64,000 bases of DNA, taken from assembly GCA_965223435.1 (NCBI GenBank), contig CBDCWQ010000022.1, positions 1,054,001 through 1,118,000 of the forward strand. Reading direction: 5' to 3'. This document shows positions 54,724 through 63,924 of the stretch, piece after piece. The translations under genes were made by a program, and so were the position numbers. The stretch comes from CBDCWQ01 sp965223435. Its GTDB lineage: Bacteria > Myxococcota > Kuafuiibacteriia > Kuafuiibacteriales > Kuafuiibacteriaceae. Within the stretch, counting starts at the first letter, position 1, and the number at the start of each line of letters is the position of its first letter. The notes under the pieces were generated by a model, which did not search any database, was not told where the DNA came from, and saw only the letters and a program-made list of their open reading frames with translations.

Positions 54724-55296
54724 TCATTTGTCTACTTCTTTGGTCAGCCAAGCTCGAGCAATGCGCCAATCGCGCCGAATCGTAGGGACCGACACCCCCA
54801 GCACTTCAGCCATCTCTTCGTAGGTCAGACCCCCAAAAAATTTGTATTGAACCACTTGAGCCTGCCGAGGATGCATATTCTCCAGCCGCTTCAGCGCGTC
54901 TTCCAAAAAGCAAAGCTGGTCGGCCCGAAAATGGCCGCCCATCAGCTCTTCGTCAAAGGTAGCCAGAATCTGTCCGGCACCGCGCTTGTCTGCCCGCCTT
55001 GCCTCGGCGTAGTTGATCAGGAGGCGACGCATCGCCATCGCCGCCACCGAAAGAAAATGGGCGCGATTTTGCCAGTCGACGCGTTCCTGGCCAACAAGCT
55101 TGAGATAGGCCTCGTGAACCAAAGCGGTGGTTCCCAAGGTGTGGTCAACCCGTTCGCGTTGCATCTTTCGTCCGGCGATAGCCCGAAGCTCGTCGTAGAG
55201 CCGTGGCAAAAGTTGATCCACCACGGCTTTGTCCCCAGCGCCAAGACGACGAAGCATGACGGTAATCTCCCCCGCATCACCATCAGCAGAAGCCAT
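54724..55296 (-). CDS. ECF-like RNA polymerase sigma factor (TIGR02999/ECF43-type)
   Basis: 190 residues. Region 2 (HTLGTTALVHEAYLKLVGQ, WQNRAHFLSVAAMAMRRLLINYA) and region 4 (VVQYKFFGGLTYEEMAEVLGVSVPTIRRDWRIARAWL, helix-turn-helix) match the TIGR02999 family. In ECF43 sigma factors, established work in Vibrio shows activation by phosphorylation from a linked Ser/Thr kinase rather than release from an anti-sigma. A kinase of the matching type is encoded at 49104. No anti-sigma gene is nearby. Confidence 0.93.
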   Translation of the reverse strand: MASADGDAGEITVMLRRLGAGDKAVVDQLLPRLYDELRAIAGRKMQRERVDHTLGTTALVHEAYLKLVGQERVDWQNRAHFLSVAAMAMRRLLINYAEARRADKRGAGQILATFDEELMGGHFRADQLCFLEDALKRLENMHPRQAQVVQYKFFGGLTYEEMAEVLGVSVPTIRRDWRIARAWLTKEVDK

Positions 55297-55489
55297 AAGA
55301 AAGCATACCTTAGAGATCAGTCATCGATCGGTCAACGAGGCCAACGAACCGTCATGAAATGGCGTACATGGCGGTGGTCGTCCTCGGATGTCAAGTAGCC
55401 CGTAACGTCGCTAACCCGATTAACCCCGAAGCTCACCTGCGTTGATCCGAAACTGTTTGGGTCGTGTGGGTGCGCGGAGGACCCGATGG

Positions 55490-58400
55490 ATGGGCAAAGG
55501 GTCAAGAATCATTGACTTCTTGCCAAGACTGTTGTGCGTTGGCGCAACTTTGGCAGAACGAAGTGCGAGCCGCGGGCTTTCGACGAATCGTTTTTTGAAC
55601 GTCTTGTTCGCAGCTGCGCCACGGCGGGGTAAACAGACGAATGTACGGCCTTGGCGCTTCCGGGCGGCCTTGTTCTGTTCATTCGTTTCGACCTTGGCGT
55701 ACGCGGGCGAGACCCCACAAGGACTCGAATGGAAGCGCACCCTTGAACCAGGTTGGAACTTGGTCGTCGTCCCATTCGATTCCGCCGGGTTTCCCGAAGA
55801 GTGGGCAGATCAGAAGGTTCGGGTGTGGCCGGTTTATGGGTTCGCTCGGAGTCTCGATCGAACAGATGCGCCCACAAACGATTTTAGGGGGCTTCTTCAG
55901 GGCGAAGGCTATTGGGTATACAGCAACAAGCCACTCGGGTTGACCTTTCAAAAAGCGAAACACACCCGAGCAGGGGCACCCTCCTCCTCTTGGCCTTGCT
56001 CGGAATCAACTGCCGGCGCAAGCCACATCACGAAAAACCAAGCTTTCACGCGCTGTCACGACTGGCTCTTGTTCATGGCCAAAGAAACTCGATACGCACA
56101 GAGTCTGAATCAACAAGAAGTATACACCTGGGCGCCATGGCTCCAAGCTTACGCCTCAGTCTCACCCCAGGATCGACTGATACCAGGCCGGGCATACTGG
56201 AGCAAAACCAAGCTCAGTTCAGGCTGGCCGGGCGCCGCAGGGCAAAGCGAACGTAGAGACAACACCGAAGCGTCCGGTCCTACGGCGCGCACCCAATCAG
56301 CGCCATCGCCACTCGGCCGGACTGAAAAACCGAATATGGCTTCTGCGGGTGATCAGACTGTCCTTTCGGGAGCGTCCTCACAACCGAGTTTCGTGGATGT
56401 CGATCGAATACTTGAATCCCACGGGGGCACATTCCAAGAGCTGGAGCGCACCAATTACCAGCGGGCAAAGGAATTGCGGGACCTGCTCCTGCGCGACGAT
56501 CCCAACTCGGGCGCCGTCTATCAAGTCGAGTACGAGGACCCAACCTCCGGTACTGGCGATTCCTCACCCTTGACCACTGAGGAGCCACAAGAATCCATCA
56601 ACCCATTCGAGGCTGGCCAAAAAAGCGACTCGAAATACCTCGCGCGCTTTGAACGGGTATGGGCCTACACCCAAGGCATTCTTTTGGCGCAAGTCTCTCG
56701 ACAAGACGCAGATGCGGACCATGTCCGAGCTCAAAACGTGGCTCGATATCTGTGTGAGCAAGCGGTCAAAGGCGTGGATCGAGGCCGACCCATCATCAAA
56801 GGATGGCATTTCTCTTGGAACACCAAGGGAGACACCTGGAAGGACGCGCGCTTGGTCACCGGAGCCAATGCCTGGGTGGTCGATGGTCTGGGAAAGTTCT
56901 TGACCTCGGCCGCCTTTGACAACGTGGGAGAAGAGGCCCAACCCTTCTTCCTTGACTGCTACCAAAAAGCCCTTTTGGGGCTTGAAACGCATCGGTGGTC
57001 GGGCGTCGCCCAAAGTGGTCGTGCCGTGAGCCTCATGACCGCAGGATGGACAACCATCGGCCTCAACCAAGCCAACACACCATGGAACATACGAAATCGA
57101 GAAGGGAACCGCGTCGGTCCCAAAGGGGCGTCTTGGGCCTACTACGACGTCCTCGATGCCGTGGGTTACGACACGTACGATTCCGAGCGTCCTTCCAAGA
57201 TTTCGCAAAGCTTCGCAACGGACCACCCCAACCACGGACAACCCCACCATACATTCAAGACCCTCAGCAAAGAGGACTTTTGGGCGATCAAAAAGGAAGT
57301 CAAGACCCAAAACGTCGTCACCGAACACAACATCGATGTCTTGAGCGTCCTGAACCATGCCCTGTCCCATGCGGATGCACTGGAGTTGGACCGCGCACAC
57401 ATCCAGGCATGGCGTGATGAAATCCGAGATGGCATCTTTTTCGTGCTGTCGGACAACCGAAAAATACGCTGGTCTCAAGACCTCCACCGGGCGCTTTTGG
57501 CCCTTCCGCCGGGCTCAAGCAAAGGAGCGCACATCCACCGAGCACTCGACCATGAAGGCTGGGGCCGCGTGGCGACTGGAGGCTCGATCGCCATCAGCGC
57601 CCCTGTGAAAGACCACGTGGACGATTCCGAAACGCCTCAACCCGCTGATAGGCAACACATTCAGGGAGAAGACCAAAGCTTTTCGTTTGTTCGGTCCGTG
57701 CACACCGCCGTCGACAATTGTAGCTGGCTGTCCCTCGCCGTCGACCACAAGACCCTAGAACCAGCGTACGTGGATGCCTTGGCATACTGCCTCGAATTCA
57801 CGGCCCTTGCATTCGCCAAGAACATCGCGTTCAAGAACGACACCTACTACGGAGCCCACTACTTCTTTGACAGCTTCAAGGACCCCTACATCGCCCCTAC
57901 GGCCCGCCAAGAACAGTCCTACCACCTCGAGGCGACTACGGGTCTGATCGCGGGATTGCGCACATTTGCCGAGCATCATCCGAATCACCCCAAGGCCGGC
58001 TTCTTCCGAGATGAATCTGATACCCTATGGGTGGGCGCTCAGGCCTTTATCGACGATCACGGATTTTTGTATTCGAGCCAAAGAATCGTCAACCTGTCTA
58101 CCCAACTGACCTCAAGTACCGCCCTCATTTGGTACATCGACCTTTATGAAAGCATCCACCCAACCCCATCACGACCACTGGTCGATGCTGCGCTGGCGGC
58201 CGATTCGCTGAGCGCTTCTGGTTCCGAATCACCCGAGCTCGTCCGTGCGGGTGATGCCGAAACAAACATGCTTGTCCCGCCCCACTGCAGCGAGGACACT
58301 CCGGAGCTCAAAGTTCCCGGTCAGTGCCGCAGCGTGTGTGACGATGCCCAAGAGATACCACCCAAAGAATGCTTCGCACTTCAGGCGCTCTATGAAGCCA

Positions 58401-61400
58401 CAGACGGAAACAACTGGAGCAGACGAGCGCGTTGGCTCGAAACAAATGAACCGTGCGCATGGGAGAGGGTGAGGTGCGAATCAGGACATGTGGTCCGCCT
58501 TTCCCTGAGTGACAACAACCTCACGGGCCACCTACCACCGGAGCTATCCGACCTTGCTGAGCTCCGTACCCTACGGCTTGCGTACAATAAACTCACTGGA
58601 ACGCTACCCTCTTCATGGGGAACGTTGACCGACCTGACAACCCTGACGCTGCAGTACAACGATCTTTTTGGTCCTCTCCCTCCAGAATGGGCAGGGATGA
58701 CCAAGCTTAGCCGTCTGGATCTACGCTGGAACCGCTTGAATGGACCGCTGCCGGCTGAATGGGGCGCACTCCAGGAGCTGAAGGACCTGAATCTCTATAC
58801 CAACGAGTTTCGAGGGTCTATTCCAGACAGCTGGCTCGGAATGACGAACATTGAACGGATTGACCTTCGCTTCAACGCAGAGATGAAAAGAGAACCGTCG
58901 GTTTTCGAGGAAGGCATCGTGATCTGGGGTCCAGTCGTTCCTTCATGGACCCCCCTCCATTCAGTTCTTCATGTCCTGGGAGGCGTCTACAAAGGCGCTG
59001 TCATTTTCGGGCGCCGGGTCCAGCTGTCAGCCAACGGTGCCAAACCCCCGCCTCCGAGCATCACCGAGGACCCGGAAGACCCCCTTCGAATTCTTCTCGT
59101 TCGCTTCGATTTTCCGTCCACACCCCCAACCGATCCCATCTACACCGACCAGAAATGGAAAGAACTGCAGGCCGAAGTAGAGAACGATGTGGTGGCCTTG
59201 TCGAACAATTTGCTTCAAGTCACCGTAGAAACGACAGAGGTCATTCATTTGGAGGAACCGGCGCTGTGGGACCTCCCTCCGGAACCACGCGGTCAGCAAA
59301 AGTGGGAAACCATTGGGCGCAGCTTTTTGCCCAACGCGATAGAAAAAGCCCAATCTCTCGGGGCCAACGTGTCTGACTCGGACGTCGTTATGGCATTGCT
59401 GGGAGAAAATGGGCGTGTATCCTTCGCATGGCTTGGCGCCACTTACGCCGGGCCAGACGGGTTCATCACCGAAGGTGTGATCTTTGATCGGTACAGCTTT
59501 GTTCCTTCCACGGCAACCGCCCACATCCTCGTTCATGAACTTATTCACCACTTCGACTTGCCTGACCTGTACTGGAAGGGCGGCGTCCGCCACTTCGATG
59601 TCGGCCCCTGGGGGCTGATGGGCACAGAAAACGGTGGGCTTTCGGCATGGTCGCGCGTCGCATTGGGATGGGTTGAGCCCAAGACCGTCGATACCGATAG
59701 AGAAAATGAACAACTCCGCGTAGGGGAGGTTGTACGCATCCCGATTGCCCATTCGAACGAATACTACTTACTCGAAAACCGGCAGAAGATTGGACCCGAT
59801 GTCTTACTTCCGGGAAGTGGATTGTTGATCTGGCACGTCACGCCCGACCGCACGGACAGCACCGGCGCTCTGACCACGATCGATTTGGTTGAAGCATCTT
59901 CGACCCAGGACCTCGAATCGAGACCCAGCTCGCAGGCCTTCAAAGACGGAACCGATCCGTTTTTCTTGGGCAACCCTAGCGCCGGGTACCGGAACCGTTT
60001 CGACGCAACGACCTCCAGCGGGCAACCAGCAGGGTTCTACATCGACGACATCAGCGCATCCTCTTCGGTCATGACCTTCGATGTTCATTTTCATGAACCG
60101 GCCGGGAACAACACCAACCAGTCCACCGTGGGCGACGCGTTGTGGTCGTCGACGGTACCGTCTGGACCCCATCCGCCCCAGTTCGCAACGGCGGAACACA
60201 CGGTCTCCGGCTGCTCAGGGGGTGACTGCGAACTGGCTCGAAGCTGGGGCGGTCTACACCACCGCTACCGGGCCAAAGTAGCGGCTCTGAGGAACGCGGA
60301 CGCAACCGCAGCGATTCGGTGTAACCCAGCTCTGAACCATGGGACGGCGCCGAGACGAGCGATAGACGATGAGGTCCAAGCGGCATGTGAAGCGGCCGAA
60401 GCATCCGAAGCATGTTTGGAATCCTATGATCGGCTCTTGATCCTCCAGAGTGGGCGTTTGCTCCTGGATGCCGCACAGACGGTGAGAGAACACGCCACCG
60501 AGGCTTGGGGATACGTCCCAAATTGGGTGGAGCATTGCCAGACCGTAGGGGAGATCTTCGCCGCGCCCGATCCGTTGCTCGGGCGCGGAATCGAGCAGAC
60601 AATGCGGTGCGATCTCGAGCGGTTTTCCTATGCGTACTTGCACAGTCTCGAAGGTGCCCCTTCCGCTCCGCCGGTATGGTTCGACGACCGCTGCTGCAAC
60701 GGGGACACCGACTGCAAAGTTCAACGGCCCACGCCCACCCCCGATATGGCGCCGGCGGAATCGACAACCCAAGAAGCCGGTGGCCTTAAAATGCCCACAG
60801 AGATTCGCTTCGAACTGTTCGCTTCGCCACCAAGCCGAAACCTGGTGACGGTGGAGTACCGCAGCCAGAGCTCCAGCTACATCACATATTCGCTTTCGAG
60901 CGAAAAAGGCTTCTTCGTGGTGCCGGATACCATCGCCCCCGTACCCGGCGCAAAAGGCGAAGTCACCCTCGTTGCCACCGATGAAGTGTATGCGAAGACA
61001 GAAGCCGCAGCGGTGGTTGATCACCTCATTGTCCGTTCGGGGGACCAAATCTTGTTGGCCATCCCGGTGTCGATGGGGCGCCGAGGATTTGATCCCGTCT
61101 TGGCAGAGATGCCAGAACCACAAAGCTTCGAGCCTGCACCGCTCCCCATCGAGCCTTCCTTGCCCATCGAGGGCTGCCCCCAAGACGCCCTCGTCATCAA
61201 GTACGATGAATGGGCCTACCTTGTTGAGCCCAGTGTCACCAAAAGTGACGGCTCAGAACCTATGGTCCTGCGCGTCATGCTCAAGGATGCCCGATTCCCA
61301 AAAATCATCCTAGACCCTGGCGAAGACATCGAATACCGCGGCGCCCCCTCTCAGATCCTCGAGGGTCCGGATGCCGGTCGCATTCTGCTTCGAGACGACG

Positions 61401-62575
61401 GCGTGTATCCGGACCGGGTAGAGGGCGATGGTTCATTTGCTGCGGGTGAATTTTACTACGTAGGGAACGAAGACGTCGGCCATTTTCACGACGATCCCCA
61501 TAGCCCAAAAGGCGTCGATATCCGCGGGTTTGGACGACTGTTTCGCCAAGGACTCGACGACAAGCGCCGCTACACCCAACGGGATCCGCGCTTTGGCGTC
61601 TTGGGACCGAGCAACCGAAGAATCACCATCAGAACCCTGAGCGACCAAGTGCAGATTTCGAATCATTTCATCAACGTGTGCACCGGTCTCGGGATCAGCG
61701 GGCGGGCCCTCAGCGAGCGAAGTGAACTCGACACCCCTGGGCTCACCCAGCGCGAAGTCGATGATCTCCGGTCTTTCGGAAACACGCTCTACGAAGTCGT
61801 CCGCCGGCGCTTCGACTTTTTTACCTTCTACTCTGACTACTTTGTCGAACCCCTTGAACGCAGCATGGGCGTTCCTCACGGAATGACGATGAGGTCCACA
61901 TCGCAGGAGAACGGCGTTCCTCGAAAAGCGTGGATTTTTTTGGGCAACATGGACCACGGGTTGAACTCCAAGACCATGACCCACGAAATCCTTCACTACT
62001 GGAGTGGCGGCCTATACCGCGACATTGCTTCCGACGGCGCCCATTTTTTCAATCATTCTACAGCCGGCAGTCTCCTCGGCGGCATTCCCATCGTGGAGCA
62101 GGCCGATGGCACCTACCGTCGCAATTGCCAATTTGTGTCTGAGGGTCCAACCCAAGCATCCATGCTCGATCTGTACTCGATGAGCCTCGTTCGCCCCGAC
62201 AACCTCATCGACCCTCTCGCACTCAACGTCTCCGTCGCACATGAAGACACCGATCAAATCAACGCCGGATTGGGCTGCGTGGAAAGGGTCTCAGGACCGA
62301 TCACGACCTACACCCTCAATTCCATTCCCGCAGCCACCCGAACACGCTTAAGCAACGCGGAACGCCCCTTCCACATCACCCTCGGGTTCACCGGAGAAAG
62401 CTTGGGCCGGTTTTTCACCGAAACCGAAATGCGGTTTTACGACATCCTCGCAGAGCACTATACGAAGAAACTTCAGAGCCACGAACCCGCCCCGCAACTC
62501 CGGAGAAAGAGCTGGGTCCCCGTCCACAAATTCTTTCGTGGCGAAATAGACTTTAGCGCCGACGTACTCGACTGA
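55490..62575 (+). CDS. Giant secreted protein: GWNL modules, helical module, LRRs and M6-like metalloprotease
   Basis: About 2361 residues from ATG 55490. TTG 55595 is a plausible alternative because the signal sequence RAALFCSFVSTLAYA lies after it. Order: GWNL module (PGWNLVVVPF, about 85); helical module shared with the gene at 1-3789 (about 300-860; GDTWKDARLVTGA, YYDVLDAVGYDT, NVVTEHNIDVLSVLNHAL); plant-type LRRs (about 965-1130; LSDNNLTGHLPPEL); M6/immune-inhibitor-A-like zinc protease (HELIHHFDLPDLY, His at about 1349); a second HExxH site (THEILHYWSGGLY, about 2165). It is probably an exported protease or adhesin. Its stop codon lies inside a duplicated segment (62556-62690). Confidence 0.9.
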   Translation: MGKGSRIIDFLPRLLCVGATLAERSASRGLSTNRFLNVLFAAAPRRGKQTNVRPWRFRAALFCSFVSTLAYAGETPQGLEWKRTLEPGWNLVVVPFDSAGFPEEWADQKVRVWPVYGFARSLDRTDAPTNDFRGLLQGEGYWVYSNKPLGLTFQKAKHTRAGAPSSSWPCSESTAGASHITKNQAFTRCHDWLLFMAKETRYAQSLNQQEVYTWAPWLQAYASVSPQDRLIPGRAYWSKTKLSSGWPGAAGQSERRDNTEASGPTARTQSAPSPLGRTEKPNMASAGDQTVLSGASSQPSFVDVDRILESHGGTFQELERTNYQRAKELRDLLLRDDPNSGAVYQVEYEDPTSGTGDSSPLTTEEPQESINPFEAGQKSDSKYLARFERVWAYTQGILLAQVSRQDADADHVRAQNVARYLCEQAVKGVDRGRPIIKGWHFSWNTKGDTWKDARLVTGANAWVVDGLGKFLTSAAFDNVGEEAQPFFLDCYQKALLGLETHRWSGVAQSGRAVSLMTAGWTTIGLNQANTPWNIRNREGNRVGPKGASWAYYDVLDAVGYDTYDSERPSKISQSFATDHPNHGQPHHTFKTLSKEDFWAIKKEVKTQNVVTEHNIDVLSVLNHALSHADALELDRAHIQAWRDEIRDGIFFVLSDNRKIRWSQDLHRALLALPPGSSKGAHIHRALDHEGWGRVATGGSIAISAPVKDHVDDSETPQPADRQHIQGEDQSFSFVRSVHTAVDNCSWLSLAVDHKTLEPAYVDALAYCLEFTALAFAKNIAFKNDTYYGAHYFFDSFKDPYIAPTARQEQSYHLEATTGLIAGLRTFAEHHPNHPKAGFFRDESDTLWVGAQAFIDDHGFLYSSQRIVNLSTQLTSSTALIWYIDLYESIHPTPSRPLVDAALAADSLSASGSESPELVRAGDAETNMLVPPHCSEDTPELKVPGQCRSVCDDAQEIPPKECFALQALYEATDGNNWSRRARWLETNEPCAWERVRCESGHVVRLSLSDNNLTGHLPPELSDLAELRTLRLAYNKLTGTLPSSWGTLTDLTTLTLQYNDLFGPLPPEWAGMTKLSRLDLRWNRLNGPLPAEWGALQELKDLNLYTNEFRGSIPDSWLGMTNIERIDLRFNAEMKREPSVFEEGIVIWGPVVPSWTPLHSVLHVLGGVYKGAVIFGRRVQLSANGAKPPPPSITEDPEDPLRILLVRFDFPSTPPTDPIYTDQKWKELQAEVENDVVALSNNLLQVTVETTEVIHLEEPALWDLPPEPRGQQKWETIGRSFLPNAIEKAQSLGANVSDSDVVMALLGENGRVSFAWLGATYAGPDGFITEGVIFDRYSFVPSTATAHILVHELIHHFDLPDLYWKGGVRHFDVGPWGLMGTENGGLSAWSRVALGWVEPKTVDTDRENEQLRVGEVVRIPIAHSNEYYLLENRQKIGPDVLLPGSGLLIWHVTPDRTDSTGALTTIDLVEASSTQDLESRPSSQAFKDGTDPFFLGNPSAGYRNRFDATTSSGQPAGFYIDDISASSSVMTFDVHFHEPAGNNTNQSTVGDALWSSTVPSGPHPPQFATAEHTVSGCSGGDCELARSWGGLHHRYRAKVAALRNADATAAIRCNPALNHGTAPRRAIDDEVQAACEAAEASEACLESYDRLLILQSGRLLLDAAQTVREHATEAWGYVPNWVEHCQTVGEIFAAPDPLLGRGIEQTMRCDLERFSYAYLHSLEGAPSAPPVWFDDRCCNGDTDCKVQRPTPTPDMAPAESTTQEAGGLKMPTEIRFELFASPPSRNLVTVEYRSQSSSYITYSLSSEKGFFVVPDTIAPVPGAKGEVTLVATDEVYAKTEAAAVVDHLIVRSGDQILLAIPVSMGRRGFDPVLAEMPEPQSFEPAPLPIEPSLPIEGCPQDALVIKYDEWAYLVEPSVTKSDGSEPMVLRVMLKDARFPKIILDPGEDIEYRGAPSQILEGPDAGRILLRDDGVYPDRVEGDGSFAAGEFYYVGNEDVGHFHDDPHSPKGVDIRGFGRLFRQGLDDKRRYTQRDPRFGVLGPSNRRITIRTLSDQVQISNHFINVCTGLGISGRALSERSELDTPGLTQREVDDLRSFGNTLYEVVRRRFDFFTFYSDYFVEPLERSMGVPHGMTMRSTSQENGVPRKAWIFLGNMDHGLNSKTMTHEILHYWSGGLYRDIASDGAHFFNHSTAGSLLGGIPIVEQADGTYRRNCQFVSEGPTQASMLDLYSMSLVRPDNLIDPLALNVSVAHEDTDQINAGLGCVERVSGPITTYTLNSIPAATRTRLSNAERPFHITLGFTGESLGRFFTETEMRFYDILAEHYTKKLQSHEPAPQLRRKSWVPVHKFFRGEIDFSADVLD

Positions 62576-62690
62576 GCGTATTGCCACCAAGGCCCAAAAT
62601 CAACCAGGCGCCAAAGCCACCGACCACGACGCAGTCTTTCATCATGCGAGCCGCGCCCTCCAGTGCCACCGAACGAACCCATCGGTCACT
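62556..62690. repeat. Duplicated segment, collapsed copy (GNAT remnant)
   Basis: Its first half matches 63374-63444 and its second half matches 63862-63924. On the minus strand it reads as the GNAT gene's leader (RWVRSVALEGAARMMKDCVV) joined directly to the GNAT 3' end, so it is an internally deleted copy. It also contains the stop codon of the giant gene. Confidence 0.75.
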
Positions 62691-62724
62691 CATTGCAGAT
62701 TCGCATAAAAGTTCCATGCGACCC

Positions 62725-63012
62725 CTAGCGTTCGCGCCAGTATCCAGGTTTTCTTTTCGTGTGCGCAACGGCTAGGACGCGCACCGTCTGTGCATCCACG
62801 CGGTAAATGACACCAAACGGGAATTGACTCAACGAGATCCGCTTTTAAGTCTTGTCCATCGCTGGCCAACGCTCAGGAGACTCCATGATTTGACTGATCG
62901 CAGTATCGAGTCGTGACATGAGTTCTGCGCCCAGCCCCTCTGATTTATCTTCGTACCAAAGACGCGCTTCGCGTGCTTCCTCAACCGCCTGCGGGTGAAC
63001 AATGAGGCGCAT
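62725..63012 (-). pseudogene. RelE/ParE-family toxin with an in-frame stop codon
   Basis: From ATG 63012 the frame reads RLIVHPQAVEEAREARLWYE, then SPERWPAMDKT, then TAA at 62845-62847, and resumes in the same frame as KRISLSQFPFGVIYRVDA, VRVLAVAHTKRKPGYWRER with a stop at 62725. Total 95 codons, normal for the family. The hallmarks FPFGVIYRV and AVAHTKRKPGYWR lie after the stop, so the toxin is predicted to be inactive unless the stop is suppressed. It starts 10 bp after the antitoxin gene. Confidence 0.85.
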
Positions 63013-63022
63013 AGCAAGCGAT

Positions 63023-63244
63023 CTATGATCTCAGAATCTGTTTTCGGGCGTCCTCCCAGCTTACACCCGAAGTATCGCCAGAATCCAATTCCTCATCCCG
63101 ACGACGAACCTCAGTAAGCCACAGCGCATCGAGCTTCAAGCGACTCGCCCGAACACTTTCGATGAGCTGGGATGCAAGCTCTAAGCGCTCATCATCCACA
63201 AGCTGAAGGGCGTCTTGGAGTACAGCTTGGGCGGTCTTCCCCAT
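63023..63244 (-). CDS. Putative addiction-module antitoxin (TIGR02574 / Unstab_antitox type)
   Basis: 73 residues: LQDALQLVDDERLELASQLIESV and the C-terminal WLTEVRRRDEELDSGDTSGVSWEDARKQIL match the small helical antitoxins paired with RelE/ParE toxins. The SGVSWEDAR tail normally wraps the toxin. Its toxin partner downstream is interrupted by a stop codon. Confidence 0.9.
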   Translation of the reverse strand: MGKTAQAVLQDALQLVDDERLELASQLIESVRASRLKLDALWLTEVRRRDEELDSGDTSGVSWEDARKQILRS

Positions 63245-63373
63245 GTCTTAAAGAATAATCAAAAGTCCCATGGATGGGCAACAAGAAGGGCACAAAAAAC
63301 CCTCCCAATGCTTCATACCGGCCCCCGCCAGCAGGTATCGGCTCCTCCTCGGGCATCTGGAGTGTACGTGTTC

Positions 63374-63444
63374 GCGCCGACGTACTCGACTGAGCGTGTT
63401 GCCGCCAAGGCCCAAAATCAACCCAGGCGCCAAAGCTGCCGACC
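63374..63444. repeat. Duplicated segment, right copy part A (giant-gene tail plus GNAT 3' end)
   Basis: About 71 bp matching 62556-62624, with one 1-bp indel (CAACCAGG versus CAACCCAGG) and a few substitutions. It includes the last six codons of the giant gene (GCCGACGTACTCGACTGA). Confidence 0.85.
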
Positions 63445-63858
63445 CTCATGCTCCGAATCTAAACAAAAGCCCACCGCTTCAGCGATTCGAATCGATGCGA
63501 TATTTTCTGACTTGATGCGCGCGGTGAGCGGACGCCGAAACGCTTCCACCGCCTTCTTCAGCATGCGTTTTCCCACGCCTCGCCCTCGGGCGCTGGGCGC
63601 AACGGTCCAGGACAGCTCCGGTGCCTCATCTTCATTCGGCTCCCACCGAACCGTCCCCACCGGAACACCGTTGTCCTCGGCGACCCTCAGCCTGACCGGG
63701 CCACGCAGCGTTTTTTTGAGCCATGCCAGGTGTTTGTCGAGCGGGACCGGCTCCAAAGTAAAAGACGCCGCCCGAGTCTCTGGGTCATTTCGCCAATCGA
63801 GGAGCAGTTCTGCATCGTCCAGCGTTGCCTCTCTCAAAACCAAACCATCGTCCGCCAT
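63418..63858 (-). CDS. GNAT family N-acetyltransferase (PseH-like)
   Basis: 146 residues from ATG 63858 (MADDGLVLREATLDDAELLL). The GNAT signature is present: LDWRNDPETR, GVPVGTVRWE and the acetyl-CoA loop VAPSARGRGVGKRML, then ENIASIRIAEAVGF. It resembles PseH-like acetyltransferases that act on nucleotide-activated amino sugars; the substrate here is unproven. The frame continues upstream to about 63993 with a different-looking leader (SDRWVRSLALDGAARMMKDC), possibly the end of another domain that continues beyond the window. Confidence 0.85.
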   Translation of the reverse strand: MADDGLVLREATLDDAELLLDWRNDPETRAASFTLEPVPLDKHLAWLKKTLRGPVRLRVAEDNGVPVGTVRWEPNEDEAPELSWTVAPSARGRGVGKRMLKKAVEAFRRPLTARIKSENIASIRIAEAVGFCLDSEHEGRQLWRLG

Positions 63859-63861
63859 CAC

Positions 63862-63924
63862 AACGCAGTCTTTCATCATGCGGGCCGCGCCGTCCAGTGC
63901 CAACGAACGAACCCATCGGTCACT
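63862..63924. repeat. Duplicated segment, right copy part B (GNAT leader)
   Basis: Matches 62628-62690 (AACGCAGTCTTTCATCATGC and following) with four or five substitutions. It encodes the RMMKDC leader of the GNAT frame on the minus strand. Confidence 0.85.

Noticed and set aside
56564..57487. 307-codon minus-strand frame
   Set aside because: It is antisense to the conserved helical module of the giant protein.
62829..63017. 62-codon minus-strand frame downstream of the antitoxin
   Set aside because: It is out of frame with the recognisable RelE/ParE toxin sequence at 62725-63012.
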